Part shown: piece by piece, positions 24,077 to 33,932 of the stretch
Layout: every line of letters begins with the position of its first letter
How positions within the stretch are numbered: position 1 is the first letter of the stretch
Origin: an uncultured Nocardioidaceae bacterium
Lineage (GTDB): Bacteria > Actinomycetota > Actinomycetes > Propionibacteriales > Nocardioidaceae
Direction of reading: 5' to 3'
DNA length: 39,737 nucleotides
NCBI GenBank assembly: GCA_902805865.1
Contig: CADCUK010000063.1
Location: 1 to 39,737 of the forward strand
Notes under the pieces: model-generated
What the model was told of the DNA's origin: nothing
Database searches by the model: none
Seen by the model: only the letters and a program-made list of their open reading frames with translations
Translations under genes and position numbers: made by a program

Positions 24077-26536
24077 GTGGCCCGCCGTAGCACTCCGACC
24101 CTCGTTCCCGACGACTTCGAGGAGCACATCGTCGACATCGACGTCGGCGACGAGATGCGCACCAGCTTCCTCGAGTACGCGTACTCGGTCATCTACAGCC
24201 GCGCGCTGCCCGATGCCCGCGACGGGCTCAAGCCGGTGCAGCGCCGGATCCTGTACACGATGGGCGAGATGGGGCTGCGTCCCGACCGTGGTCACGTGAA
24301 GTCCGCCCGCGTGGTGGGAGAGGTGATGGGTCGCCTCCACCCGCACGGGGACGGCGCCATCTACGACGCGCTGGTGCGGATGGTGCAGCCGTGGTCGCTG
24401 CGGCTGCCGATGATCGACGGTCACGGGAACTTCGGCTCGCCCGACGCCGGCCCCGCCGCGATGCGCTACACCGAGTGCCGGATGGCCGCGGCAGCGATGC
24501 CCATGACCGCTTCGATCGACGAGGACACCGTCGACTTCCGGCCCAACTACGACTCCCGCGAGATGGAGCCGTCGGTGCTCCCGGCGGCGATCCCCAACCT
24601 GCTCGTCAACGGCGCATCGGGCATCGCGGTCGGGATGGCCACGAACATGGCGCCGCACAACCTGGTGGAAGTCGTGCAGGCGCTGCGCCACCTCGTCACG
24701 CACCCGGGCGCCGACCTCGACGCGCTGATGCGGTTCATCCCCGGCCCCGACCTGCCGACCGGCGGCAAGATCATCGGTCTCGACGGGGTGCGCGACGCCT
24801 ACGAGACCGGCCGGGGCAGCTTCCGGATGCGGGCGACGACGCGGATCGAGAGCGTCACCCCGCGACGCAAGGGCATCGTGGTCACCGAGCTGCCCTACGG
24901 CGTGGGTCCGGAGAAAGTCATCGAGCGGATCAAGGCGCTCGTGCAGGCCAAGAAGCTGCAGGGCATCGCCGACGTCAAGGACCTCACCGACCTCGAGAAG
25001 GGGCTGAGGCTGGTCATCGAGGTCAAGAACGGCTTCAACCCCGAGGCGATCCTCGAGCAGCTGTTCAAGCTCACCCCGATGGAGGACTCCTTCGGGATCA
25101 ACAACGTCGCGCTGGTCGACGGCCAGCCGCGCACGCTGGGGCTGAAGCAGCTGCTCGAGGTCTACCTGCAGCACCGGTACGACGTGGTGCGCCGCCGGTC
25201 GGTGTTCCGCCGCAACAAGGCCGCCGACAAGCTGCACCTGGTCGAGGGGCTGCTGCTGGCGATCCTCGACATCGACGAGGTCATCCAGCTGATCCGCTCC
25301 AGCGAGACCGGGGCGGAGGCGAAGGAGCGGCTGATGACCGTCTTCGAGCTCACCGACATCCAGGCGACGTACATCCTCGACATGCAGCTGCGCCGGCTGA
25401 CGAAGTTCTCACGGCTGGAGCTGGAGAACGAGAAGACCGAGCTCGAGCGGCTCATCGAGGAGCTCGAGGCGATCCTCAACGACGAGAAGCAGCTGCGCAA
25501 GGTGGTCTCCGACGAGCTCGCCGACGTCGCGAAGTCCCACGGCACGCCCCGTCGTACCGTCCTGCTGCAGTCGGCCGGCCAGCCGTCGACCACGGCCGTC
25601 CCGCTGGAGGTGGCCGACGACCCGTGCCTGGTCTACCTCTCCTCGGCCGACCTGCTGGCCCGCACGACCGACGTGGAGCCGCCGGGCGACGGAGGCGCGC
25701 GCGCCGGCCACGACGTGATCGTCTCCGCGGTCCGGACCACCGCGCGCGGGCAGGTCGGCGTGCTCACGAGCCTCGGCCGGCTGGTGCGGCTCGACGTGCT
25801 CGACCTGCCGACGCTGCCGTCGACCGCGAACGCGCCGCACCTGCAGGGAGGTGCGCCGGTCAGCGCGTACCTCCAGCTGGAGGGCACCGAGCGCGTGGTC
25901 GGCCTCTGCGCGCTGACCGCCGAGGGGCCGGGGCTGGCGCTCGGCACCCGGCAGGGCGTGGTCAAACGGGTCACGGCCGAGGTGCTCGGCAAGGACTCGT
26001 GGGAGGTCGTCCGGCTCGCGGACGGCGACGAGGTCGTCGGCGCCCTGGAGCTCGCGACCGGGGACGAGGAGCTCTGCTTCGTCACCAGCGACGCCCAGCT
26101 GCTGCACTTCCCGGCCGCAGCCGTACGACCGCAGGGCCGCTCCGGAGGCGGGATCGCCGGCGTGCGGCTGGCCGCGGGCGCCGAGGTCGTCTTCTTCGGC
26201 GCGTTCGAGCCCACCGACGACACGGTGCTCGTCACGATCTCGGGATCGAGCACGGCCCTGCCCGGCACCGAGGCCGGCTCGGTCAAGGTGACCCCGTTCG
26301 CGGAGTACCCCGCCAAGGGCCGCGCGACCGGCGGCGTCCGCTGCCACCGCTTCCTCAAGGGCGAGGACCGACTCGTGCTCGGCTGGGCGGGGACGGGTCC
26401 ACCGCGGGCAGCAGCCGACTCCGGGGCACCGGTCGACCTGCCGCCCGCCGAGGGACGCCGGGACGGCTCCGGCACGCCCGCCGCGCAGCCGGTCGCTGCG
26501 GTGTCCGCCCCGGTCCGTGACAGGCTTGCCCCATGA
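24077..26536 (+). CDS. parC: DNA topoisomerase IV / gyrase subunit A (ParC type)
   Basis: An 819-residue type IIA topoisomerase breakage-reunion subunit that decatenates chromosomes together with ParE (encoded at 31445-33502). The catalytic Tyr131 is in MRYTECRM. The winged-helix motif LHPHGDGAIYDALVRM has Gly93 where E. coli GyrA/ParC have the quinolone-contact serine; the nearby acidic Asp97 is kept. A coiled-coil gate follows (about 370-460). The C-terminal domain (from about 510) is a degenerate beta-pinwheel without an obvious GyrA box, supporting ParC rather than GyrA. The last 50 residues are Pro/Ala-rich. GTG 24077 is chosen from the GACAAT box and the family N-terminus. The end overlaps the lipoprotein start by four bases (ATGA). 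Confidence 0.92.
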   Translation: MARRSTPTLVPDDFEEHIVDIDVGDEMRTSFLEYAYSVIYSRALPDARDGLKPVQRRILYTMGEMGLRPDRGHVKSARVVGEVMGRLHPHGDGAIYDALVRMVQPWSLRLPMIDGHGNFGSPDAGPAAMRYTECRMAAAAMPMTASIDEDTVDFRPNYDSREMEPSVLPAAIPNLLVNGASGIAVGMATNMAPHNLVEVVQALRHLVTHPGADLDALMRFIPGPDLPTGGKIIGLDGVRDAYETGRGSFRMRATTRIESVTPRRKGIVVTELPYGVGPEKVIERIKALVQAKKLQGIADVKDLTDLEKGLRLVIEVKNGFNPEAILEQLFKLTPMEDSFGINNVALVDGQPRTLGLKQLLEVYLQHRYDVVRRRSVFRRNKAADKLHLVEGLLLAILDIDEVIQLIRSSETGAEAKERLMTVFELTDIQATYILDMQLRRLTKFSRLELENEKTELERLIEELEAILNDEKQLRKVVSDELADVAKSHGTPRRTVLLQSAGQPSTTAVPLEVADDPCLVYLSSADLLARTTDVEPPGDGGARAGHDVIVSAVRTTARGQVGVLTSLGRLVRLDVLDLPTLPSTANAPHLQGGAPVSAYLQLEGTERVVGLCALTAEGPGLALGTRQGVVKRVTAEVLGKDSWEVVRLADGDEVVGALELATGDEELCFVTSDAQLLHFPAAAVRPQGRSGGGIAGVRLAAGAEVVFFGAFEPTDDTVLVTISGSSTALPGTEAGSVKVTPFAEYPAKGRATGGVRCHRFLKGEDRLVLGWAGTGPPRAAADSGAPVDLPPAEGRRDGSGTPAAQPVAAVSAPVRDRLAP
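26521..26526 (+). promoter_or_regulatory. -10-like box CAGGCT before the LprG-like gene
   Basis: CAGGCT, inside the last parC codons, ends six bases before the ATG at 26533. It could give the lipoprotein operon a separate leaderless transcript in addition to read-through from parC. Confidence 0.35.
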
Positions 26537-27240
26537 CCTCGACGCCTCGCCGCCGGCTCCGCCCGCTCGTCGCCGCCCTCGCGGCCCCTCTGCTGCTCGT
26601 CTCCGCCTGCAGCGGCGGTGGTGACGACAAGGAGCCCACGACGCCGGAGGACGTGCTCGCCGAGGCGAAGACCCAGCTCGACGAGACCAGCGGTGTCGCG
26701 ATCGACCTCAGCGCCGGCGAGCTGCCGCAGGGTGTCGACGCGCTCGTGTTGGCCACCGGCGTGGGCACCCACGCACCTGCCTTCGAAGGTGACATCAAGG
26801 TCTCGGTCAACAACCTCGAGGTCGATGCGCCGGTGATCGCCGTCGAGGGGCTGGTCTACGCACAGCTGCCGTTCACCACGGAGTACAACGAGGTGGACCC
26901 GGAGAACTACGGCGCCCCGGACCCGGCGACGCTGATGGACCCCGACGTCGGACTCTCCTCGTGGCTCACGGCCGTCGAGGGGGTCGAGGAGGGTGACCAG
27001 ACCCGGGACGGCGACCAGGTGCTGACCCCCTACACCGGCACCCTGCCCGGCTCCGCGGTCGCCGAGGTGATCCCCAGCGCCACGGTCAAGGCCGACTTCG
27101 ACGCGACGTTCAGCATCGACGACGAGGGACGTCTGGTCATCGCCGAGGTCACCGGACCGTTCTACGGCGACGCCGGTGACGTCGAGTACACGATCAGCCT
27201 CGACGACTACGGCACCGACAAGGAGATCACGGCGCCGTGA
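26533..27240 (+). CDS. LppX/LprAFG-family lipoprotein (LprG-like)
   Basis: A 235-residue lipoprotein. Residues 1-25 form a lipoprotein signal peptide with basic start RRRLR and lipobox LVSAC, Cys26 being the lipidation site; SGGGDDKEP is the tether. The body matches the LppX_LprAFG fold, a half-barrel with a hydrophobic cavity that carries di- or triacylated lipids across the periplasm. In mycobacteria lprG is followed by the MFS exporter P55 (Rv1411c-Rv1410c), and the same pair occurs here, so a lipid-transfer role with the next gene is likely. The ATG overlaps the parC stop by four bases. The stop TGA (27238-27240) is embedded in the first unit of the 11-bp repeat ladder. Confidence 0.85.
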   Translation: MTSTPRRRLRPLVAALAAPLLLVSACSGGGDDKEPTTPEDVLAEAKTQLDETSGVAIDLSAGELPQGVDALVLATGVGTHAPAFEGDIKVSVNNLEVDAPVIAVEGLVYAQLPFTTEYNEVDPENYGAPDPATLMDPDVGLSSWLTAVEGVEEGDQTRDGDQVLTPYTGTLPGSAVAEVIPSATVKADFDATFSIDDEGRLVIAEVTGPFYGDAGDVEYTISLDDYGTDKEITAP

Positions 27241-27302
27241 GCCGCCGATGAGTCCGGGGTGACCCCGTCATGAGCACAGCATGAGCACGGGATGAGCACG
27301 GC
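27237..27302 (+). repeat. Six-unit 11-bp tandem repeat forming a start/stop codon ladder
   Basis: Six adjacent 11-mers start at 27237, 27248, 27259, 27270, 27281 and 27292: GTGAGCCGCCG, ATGAGTCCGGG, GTGACCCCGTC, ATGAGCACAGC, ATGAGCACGGG and ATGAGCACGGC. Every unit begins RTGA, a start codon overlapping a TGA stop. Reading from each start gives a five-codon mini-ORF (MSRR, MSPG, MTPS, MSTA, MSTG) that ends at the TGA of the next unit. The first TGA is the lipoprotein stop; the last ATG is the MFS start. The units thus form an unbroken chain of four-base stop/start overlaps. Confidence 0.9.
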
Positions 27303-29055
27303 TCAGGGCGGCGTCGACCGCGCCGGTCGGCTGCTGCTCGGCCTGGCCGCCGTCGCGGTGGCCTTTGCGGCCGCCGACACCTACGTCGTGGTGCTCGCCC
27401 TGCCGGAGATGATGGCGTCCGCCGGGCTGTCGGCGGAGAACCTCCAGCGGGCGGCCCCGGTCATCTCCGGCTTCCTGCTCGGCTACGTCGCGGTCCTCCC
27501 CCTCGTGGGCCGGATCGCCGACCTGCGCGGACGCCTCCCGGTGCTCGTCGGGTCGCTCGTGCTCTTCGCGCTCGGCTCGCTGGTCACCGCTGCGGCGTAC
27601 GACCTGCCCTCGATGGTGGCCGGACGCGTCCTCCAAGGGGTGGGCGGCGGGGGGCTCGTGCCTGCCACGCTGGCGCTGGTCGCCGACCTCTACCCGCCAC
27701 GGGAGCGGGGGCTGCCGCTGGGCATCGTCGGCGCCGTCCAGGAGCTCGGCAACGTCCTCGGCCCGTTGTACGGCGCCGTGGTCCTGGCCTTCGGCAGCTG
27801 GCGCGACATCTTCTGGATCAACCTCGCCGTCGCGCTCGTGCTGGCCGTCGTCATCCGCCGGACCCGGCCCGTCGACGGACGGACGCGGTGGCGTGGTCCC
27901 CCCGACTGGTTGTCCGTCGTGCTCGTGGCGCTGGTGCTGGCCGCCCTGCTGCTGGTGATGGTGGAGCCGGAGGTCCTGCTCTCCGACGTGACGCTCGGGC
28001 TGGGCTTCCTCCCGGTCGTCGGCGAGAGCCGGTGGCTGACCCCGGTCGCGATCGCGGGGTACGTCCTCGTGGCGATGCTGGTGGCCCGCACGCTGACCAC
28101 CGCACGGCCGCTGGTCGACCTGCGCAGCTGGGCGGCCCTGACCGGGAAGGTCGACGTCGTCGGCGCGCTGCTGCTCGCGGCCGCGCTGGCCGGGGTGATC
28201 CTCGCCTTCGCCTCCGCCGACCCGGAGGTGCAGCTGATGTCGCCCGCCGGTCCGTGGCTGCTCGTCGGCAGCGCAGTGGCGGCGGTGGCGTTCTGGCGGC
28301 GCAACCGGTCGGTCGCGAACCCCCTGGTGCCGCCCGGGTCACTGACCGCCGCACCGGCCTGGGGCGCGATGGTCGTCAGCTTCTTCGTCGGCAGCGCGCT
28401 CATCGCCGCGCTCGTCGACATCCCGATCTTCGCCCGGCTCACGATCTACAACGACTCGCAGCTCGCCGCGGCGCTGGTCCTCGTCCGGTTCCTCGTCGGG
28501 CTGCCGATCGGCGCCTTCGCCGGCGGCTGGCTCACGCACCGCCTGCCGGCCGGGGTGGTGACCGCGATCGGCATGGCCGCTGCCGGCGTCGGTTTCGCCT
28601 GGATGTCCACCTGGGGGCTGGAGTCGCTGCGCAGCCCCGTGGCCTCGGTGCCGCTCGTGCTCGCGGGGGTCGGGATCGGGCTCGCGATGGCGCCGGTGAA
28701 CGCATCGCTGCTGTCGGCCACCGACCCCGAGGTGCACGGAGTCAGCTCCGCCCTGCTCGTGGTCTCCCGCACCGTGGGCAAGCTGGTCGGCATCAGCGCG
28801 CTCACGACGATCGGTCTCCGGCGGTTCTACGCCACGCAGTCGGACCTGCCGGCCCCGATGGAGGTCTGCGGGGACGGACTCAGCCGGTGCGCCGAGTTCA
28901 GCCTCATCCTGCAGGAGGCCGGGCTGACCCAGCTGCAGACGATCTTCCTGGGGGCGGCGGTGTGCTGCCTCGTGGCCGGAGCGGTGGCGCTCGTCGTGTT
29001 CCGGGGCGCGGACACCCGCTCGGTGAAGATCCCCGCGGTCGAGGCCGGGTTCTGA
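27292..29055 (+). CDS. MFS multidrug/lipid exporter, 14-span (P55/EmrB type)
   Basis: A 587-residue major facilitator with about 14 membrane spans, the DHA2 size class. The loop after span 2 is GRIADLRGRLPVLV, the expected MFS motif A; span 5 carries GAVQELGNVLGPLYGA, resembling antiporter motif C; APVNASLLSATDPEVHG is in the second half. Immediately downstream of an LprG-like lipoprotein it corresponds to P55 of M. tuberculosis, which exports lipids and drugs with LprG. The start is taken as ATG 27292, the last rung of the repeat ladder; no other in-frame start with a good ribosome site is closer to the first span. It shares one base with the next gene (TGATG). Confidence 0.85.
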   Translation: MSTAQGGVDRAGRLLLGLAAVAVAFAAADTYVVVLALPEMMASAGLSAENLQRAAPVISGFLLGYVAVLPLVGRIADLRGRLPVLVGSLVLFALGSLVTAAAYDLPSMVAGRVLQGVGGGGLVPATLALVADLYPPRERGLPLGIVGAVQELGNVLGPLYGAVVLAFGSWRDIFWINLAVALVLAVVIRRTRPVDGRTRWRGPPDWLSVVLVALVLAALLLVMVEPEVLLSDVTLGLGFLPVVGESRWLTPVAIAGYVLVAMLVARTLTTARPLVDLRSWAALTGKVDVVGALLLAAALAGVILAFASADPEVQLMSPAGPWLLVGSAVAAVAFWRRNRSVANPLVPPGSLTAAPAWGAMVVSFFVGSALIAALVDIPIFARLTIYNDSQLAAALVLVRFLVGLPIGAFAGGWLTHRLPAGVVTAIGMAAAGVGFAWMSTWGLESLRSPVASVPLVLAGVGIGLAMAPVNASLLSATDPEVHGVSSALLVVSRTVGKLVGISALTTIGLRRFYATQSDLPAPMEVCGDGLSRCAEFSLILQEAGLTQLQTIFLGAAVCCLVAGAVALVVFRGADTRSVKIPAVEAGF

Positions 29056-29975
29056 TGGAACCCGAGCCCGGGGCTCGCTGCTCCGCGCTCTCGGCCGCTG
29101 TCGGCGAGGAGCAGGCCGGCTCCGCCCCGAGGGCGGCCGGCTGGGTCGCCCTCGAGCAGAACGGCCCCTGGGGCGCGAAGGCGTTCACCGCCAGCCACTT
29201 GGACCGCGACCTCGGTGCGGCGATCGAGACGGCAGCCGCGATGGCGGGTGTCCGGCCGAGCCTCGTCCGGCGGCCGGGGCGGCACGCCGACCACCACACA
29301 CCGGGCCGGCACCGGCTGCTGGTCGCCCACGCGCTGCCCGGGCGGAGCTGGCTGCTCTCGGCCGAGATCGACGACCCCGCCGAGGTGCTCTCCCTCGACT
29401 GGCGGGCGGTGGCGGAGGGCGACCTCGACGCCGCCCGCTCGTCGGTCGCCGGTCTCGTCCCGGCCGACGAGGCGCACCTTCTGGTCTGCACCAACGGCAC
29501 GCGCGACGTGTGCTGCGCGGTGACCGGTCGGCCGGTGGCGGCGGCCGCAGCCCTGGCGCACCCCGGGCGGGTGTGGGAGGCGACGCACACCTCGGGGCAC
29601 CGGTTCGCACCGACCGCCGTCCTCCTGCCGCACGGGACGCTGCACGGGCGGCTCGACGGCGAGTCCGCTGCTGCGCTCCTGACCGCCGCCGGCCGAGGTG
29701 AGACCGTGCTGCCCGGCACGCGCGGCCGGTCCGCGTGGTCGCCCGCGGGCCAGGTCGCCGACCACGCCGTGCGGATGGAGACCGGTGAGCTCGCACTCGA
29801 CGCGCTGACGGTGTCCCCGATCGGCGAGGCGTTCCTGGTCCGGCACCGCGACGGCCGGTCGTGGCGGGTCGACGTCCGCTCCGAGGAGGTCGCCGAGGTC
29901 CGGCGACCGGAGTCCTGCGGCAAGCCGGCCCTGCCGATGAGCCGGTGGAGGGTGCACTCGGTCACCCCGCGCTGA
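29055..29975 (+). CDS. Sucrase/ferredoxin-like family protein
   Basis: A 306-residue protein of the sucraseferredoxin-like family, a thioredoxin-like [2Fe-2S] ferredoxin fold. The N-terminal half begins RCSALSAAVGEEQAGSA and contains VALEQNGPWG, a family hallmark. Cysteines Cys145 and Cys153-Cys154 occur in CTNGTRDVCC, with histidines in ATHTSGHRFAPTAV, the ligands expected around the cluster. The C-terminal part has a short cysteine (ESCGKPALPMSRW). Redox partner unknown. It is the third gene of the lipoprotein-MFS operon and overlaps the convergent esterase by 14 bp. Confidence 0.8.
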   Translation: MEPEPGARCSALSAAVGEEQAGSAPRAAGWVALEQNGPWGAKAFTASHLDRDLGAAIETAAAMAGVRPSLVRRPGRHADHHTPGRHRLLVAHALPGRSWLLSAEIDDPAEVLSLDWRAVAEGDLDAARSSVAGLVPADEAHLLVCTNGTRDVCCAVTGRPVAAAAALAHPGRVWEATHTSGHRFAPTAVLLPHGTLHGRLDGESAAALLTAAGRGETVLPGTRGRSAWSPAGQVADHAVRMETGELALDALTVSPIGEAFLVRHRDGRSWRVDVRSEEVAEVRRPESCGKPALPMSRWRVHSVTPR

Positions 29976-30813
29976 GGTGGCCCCCGACGAACTCCAGCTG
30001 GTGCGGGACCACGGTGCGCCAGTACTCCGCCGAGTGCCCACCCGCCCCGAAGCTCGACTCCGGAGGGGGGTCGAGGTCGTCCACGAGCTCCTGCACGTTC
30101 GGGTAGAACGGGTCGCCGCGACCGCAGTCGATCCGGAGTGGGACGTCCGCCAGCAGCTCCGGGCGGTCCATGATCCCGTCCCCCGGCGTGACCGCGGGGC
30201 TGAGCACCGCCACCGCCCGCACCGGTACGGCGTCCTCCACGACCAGCCGCAGGGCGCCGTACCCGCCCATCGACCAGCCGCTGAGCGCGAGCCGGTCGGT
30301 GGCGAGCCCGCGTCGCTCGAGCATCGGCAGGAACTCGTCGAGAAGCATCCGGGAGGAGTCGGTGCCGTCCGGCTGCGGGCGCCAGTACGTCGGTCCGCCG
30401 TCGACCGCGGCGACAGCGAACGGCGCGGTGCCCGCGGCGCAGGCGATGGCCAGGAACCGGTCCATGCCCAGCGAGCTCACCACATCGGCATGGTCGCCGG
30501 AGGCGCCGTGCAGCACCAGCAGCACCGGCAGCTCGGCGTCGACGGGATGACCGGGCGGGTAGCTGACCAGCCAGCCGACCTCGACCCCGCCTCGGGCCTG
30601 CGACACGAAAGAGCCGTTGACCAGCTCGCCCGGTTCGGCGTCGGGCATCGGGGCGCCGGCACCGTTGAGCCCCAGCACGGCGTACGCCCGCGAGCGCCCC
30701 GGCAGGACGTCCTCCTCGACGAGCCAGCCGCCGGCGGCGACGGCACCGGCCGCACCCAGGGCTCCGCCGAGCAACCTGCGACGCGTCACCCCGCGCTCGT
30801 CGCCGCTGCTCAC
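29962..30813 (-). CDS. Tat-exported alpha/beta-hydrolase esterase
   Basis: A 283-residue putative esterase. The N-terminus has a twin-arginine motif TRRRLLGG followed by an Ala/Gly-rich hydrophobic stretch, so export by the Tat pathway is likely. The hydrolase part shows the oxyanion region LHGASGDH, the nucleophile elbow SGWSMGGYG, a probable Asp in CGRGDPFYPN and a late His in GGHSAEYW, the order expected for the esterase D / antigen-85-like fold. Substrate unknown. GTG 30813 is six bases from TACGAT (30820-30825); the GTG two codons before the Tat motif would leave too short an n-region. It is divergent from the carbonic anhydrase gene. Confidence 0.8.
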   Translation of the reverse strand: MSSGDERGVTRRRLLGGALGAAGAVAAGGWLVEEDVLPGRSRAYAVLGLNGAGAPMPDAEPGELVNGSFVSQARGGVEVGWLVSYPPGHPVDAELPVLLVLHGASGDHADVVSSLGMDRFLAIACAAGTAPFAVAAVDGGPTYWRPQPDGTDSSRMLLDEFLPMLERRGLATDRLALSGWSMGGYGALRLVVEDAVPVRAVAVLSPAVTPGDGIMDRPELLADVPLRIDCGRGDPFYPNVQELVDDLDPPPESSFGAGGHSAEYWRTVVPHQLEFVGGHLSAG

Positions 30814-30819
30814 CACGTG

Positions 30820-30872
30820 ATCGTAGATGGGCGTGCACCCCCGGTCGGTCCCCCGCGCTGACTCGCTAGGCT
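30820..30872. promoter_or_regulatory. Divergent leaderless promoters: esterase and carbonic anhydrase
   Basis: Minus strand TACGAT (30820-30825), six bases, GTG 30813. Plus strand TAGGCT (30867-30872), seven bases, GTG 30880. The two boxes are 41 bp apart. Confidence 0.5.
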
Positions 30873-30879
30873 CCCGGCT

Positions 30880-31377
30880 GTGACTCAAGGCTTCGACGAC
30901 CTGCTGGCGGCGAACCGGGCGTTCGCCGAGAACTTCGCCCTGTCCGGGTTCGACGGTGTCGCCCATGCCGGCGTCGCGATCGTGACCTGCATGGACTCGC
31001 GCATAGACCCGCTCGGGCTGGTGGGGCTGAAGCCCGGCGACGCGAAGATCTTCCGCAACCCCGGGGGCCGGGTCACCGACCAGGCCCTGGAGGCGCTGGT
31101 GCTGGCCGTCCACCTGCTGAACGTGCAGCGCGTGCTGGTCATCCCGCACACCCGCTGCGCGATGGCCTCCGCCACCGAGAACGAGCTGCGCGAGCGGGTC
31201 GGTGCCTCCGCGGGCGTCGACGCGTCCTGGCACCGGTTCCACGTCGTCGACGACCAGACGGCCGCCCTGCGCGAGGACGTCCAGCGGGTGAAGACCCACC
31301 CGCTCATCCCCGACACGGTCGCCGTCGGCGGCTTCCTGTACGACGTCGACACCGGGCTGCTCGAGCCGAAGGTCTGA
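30880..31377 (+). CDS. Beta-carbonic anhydrase
   Basis: A 165-residue beta-class carbonic anhydrase, close in length to Rv1284 of M. tuberculosis. It interconverts CO2 and bicarbonate. The zinc and catalytic dyad motif is CMDSR (Cys37, Asp39, Arg41); the remaining zinc ligands are His and Cys in PHTRC. The usual HTDCG is HTRCA here, so the residue between Thr and Cys is Arg instead of Asp and the following Gly is Ala. GTG 30880 is chosen from the leaderless TAGGCT box. It is convergent with parE. Confidence 0.88.
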   Translation: MTQGFDDLLAANRAFAENFALSGFDGVAHAGVAIVTCMDSRIDPLGLVGLKPGDAKIFRNPGGRVTDQALEALVLAVHLLNVQRVLVIPHTRCAMASATENELRERVGASAGVDASWHRFHVVDDQTAALREDVQRVKTHPLIPDTVAVGGFLYDVDTGLLEPKV

Positions 31378-31394
31378 TCCTCGGCCCACACGTG

Positions 31395-31442
31395 GGTCGT
31401 GCGGCTCAGCGGGCGCCGGAGCGCTCTGTCACCCGCACGACC
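31395..31442. terminator. Inverted repeat between carbonic anhydrase and parE
   Basis: GGTCGTGCGG (31395-31404) is exactly complementary to CCGCACGACC (31433-31442), with 28 bases between that can form further G/C pairs. It fills the 67-bp gap between two convergent stop codons, so a bidirectional terminator is the likely role. Confidence 0.5.
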
Positions 31443-31444
31443 GG

Positions 31445-33502
<2,058 letters not shown>

Positions 33503-33508
33503 GACAGG

Positions 33509-33514
33509 CCTCCC
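33509..33514 (-). promoter_or_regulatory. Ribosome binding site of parE (GGGAGG)
   Basis: GGGAGG on the minus strand, six bases before the proposed ATC start at 33502. Its strength and spacing are the main reason for placing initiation here and not at GTG 33469, which has no purine-rich site at a suitable distance. Confidence 0.55.
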
Positions 33515-33675
33515 GGGCGTCTTGCGTGCGCGTGAAATCTACCTGCGCCCTGTCCATCGACGCGGCTCCCACGCTCGTGCGCCGGACGCCCAGGTAACAA
33601 CTTGGTCACCCGTGAGACGCTGTCGGCGCCAGCCGAGTTGACCCGGGTGCGCCTGGGTATATGGCTGGTGCAACA

Positions 33676-33693
33676 CCGATCTACACAGATCGG
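33676..33693. promoter_or_regulatory. Inverted repeat CCGATCT-ACAC-AGATCGG
   Basis: A perfect 7-bp inverted repeat around four bases, located 10-30 bp downstream of the distal rightward promoter candidate. It could be an operator or a 5'-leader hairpin; it is also upstream of parE on the other strand. Confidence 0.4.
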
Positions 33694-33858
33694 GCGGGTT
33701 GCCGCCGATAGAGGTGACACTCCAGTCACACTGGCAGTCGCTCCTAGGGGCGGACCCATCCGATCGGGCACAGTGGCCGAACAACGTTGTGAGACGACTC
33801 ACCGGAAAGCATCCGACGAGAAGGACCGCGACGGGAAGCATCCCCGGTGCTCACGTTG

Positions 33859-33905
33859 TTGGACAGGAGACGACACAGGGGAACTATCCAGCTCCCCGAG
33901 ACGTC
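33859..33905 (+). promoter_or_regulatory. Proximal promoter region of the DUF7455-type gene
   Basis: TTGGAC (33859-33864) and AACTAT (33882-33887) are 17 bp apart, a plausible housekeeping promoter. Overlapping it, GGAAC (33880-33884) and CGTC (33902-33905) are also 17 bp apart, resembling ECF-type stress promoters. Either would start transcription 20-40 bases before the GTG at 33933. The choice between them is not decidable from sequence. Confidence 0.35.
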
Positions 33906-33932
33906 GAACGAATGACAGGAAGGAAGGCCACC

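Larger units (their letters stand above)
33542..33932. other. Gene-free region between parE and the DUF7455-type gene
   Basis: About 390 bp with no convincing gene. It holds the divergent promoters. Visible elements: TTGACC (33638-33643) and TATGGC (33660-33665) spaced 16 bp, a rightward promoter candidate; a 7-bp stem with ACAC loop, CCGATCT/AGATCGG (33676-33693); a palindrome ACAACGTTGT (33781-33790); and a proximal promoter region (33859-33905). If the distal promoter is used, the rightward leader would be about 260 bases. I see no known riboswitch fold. Confidence 0.5.
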
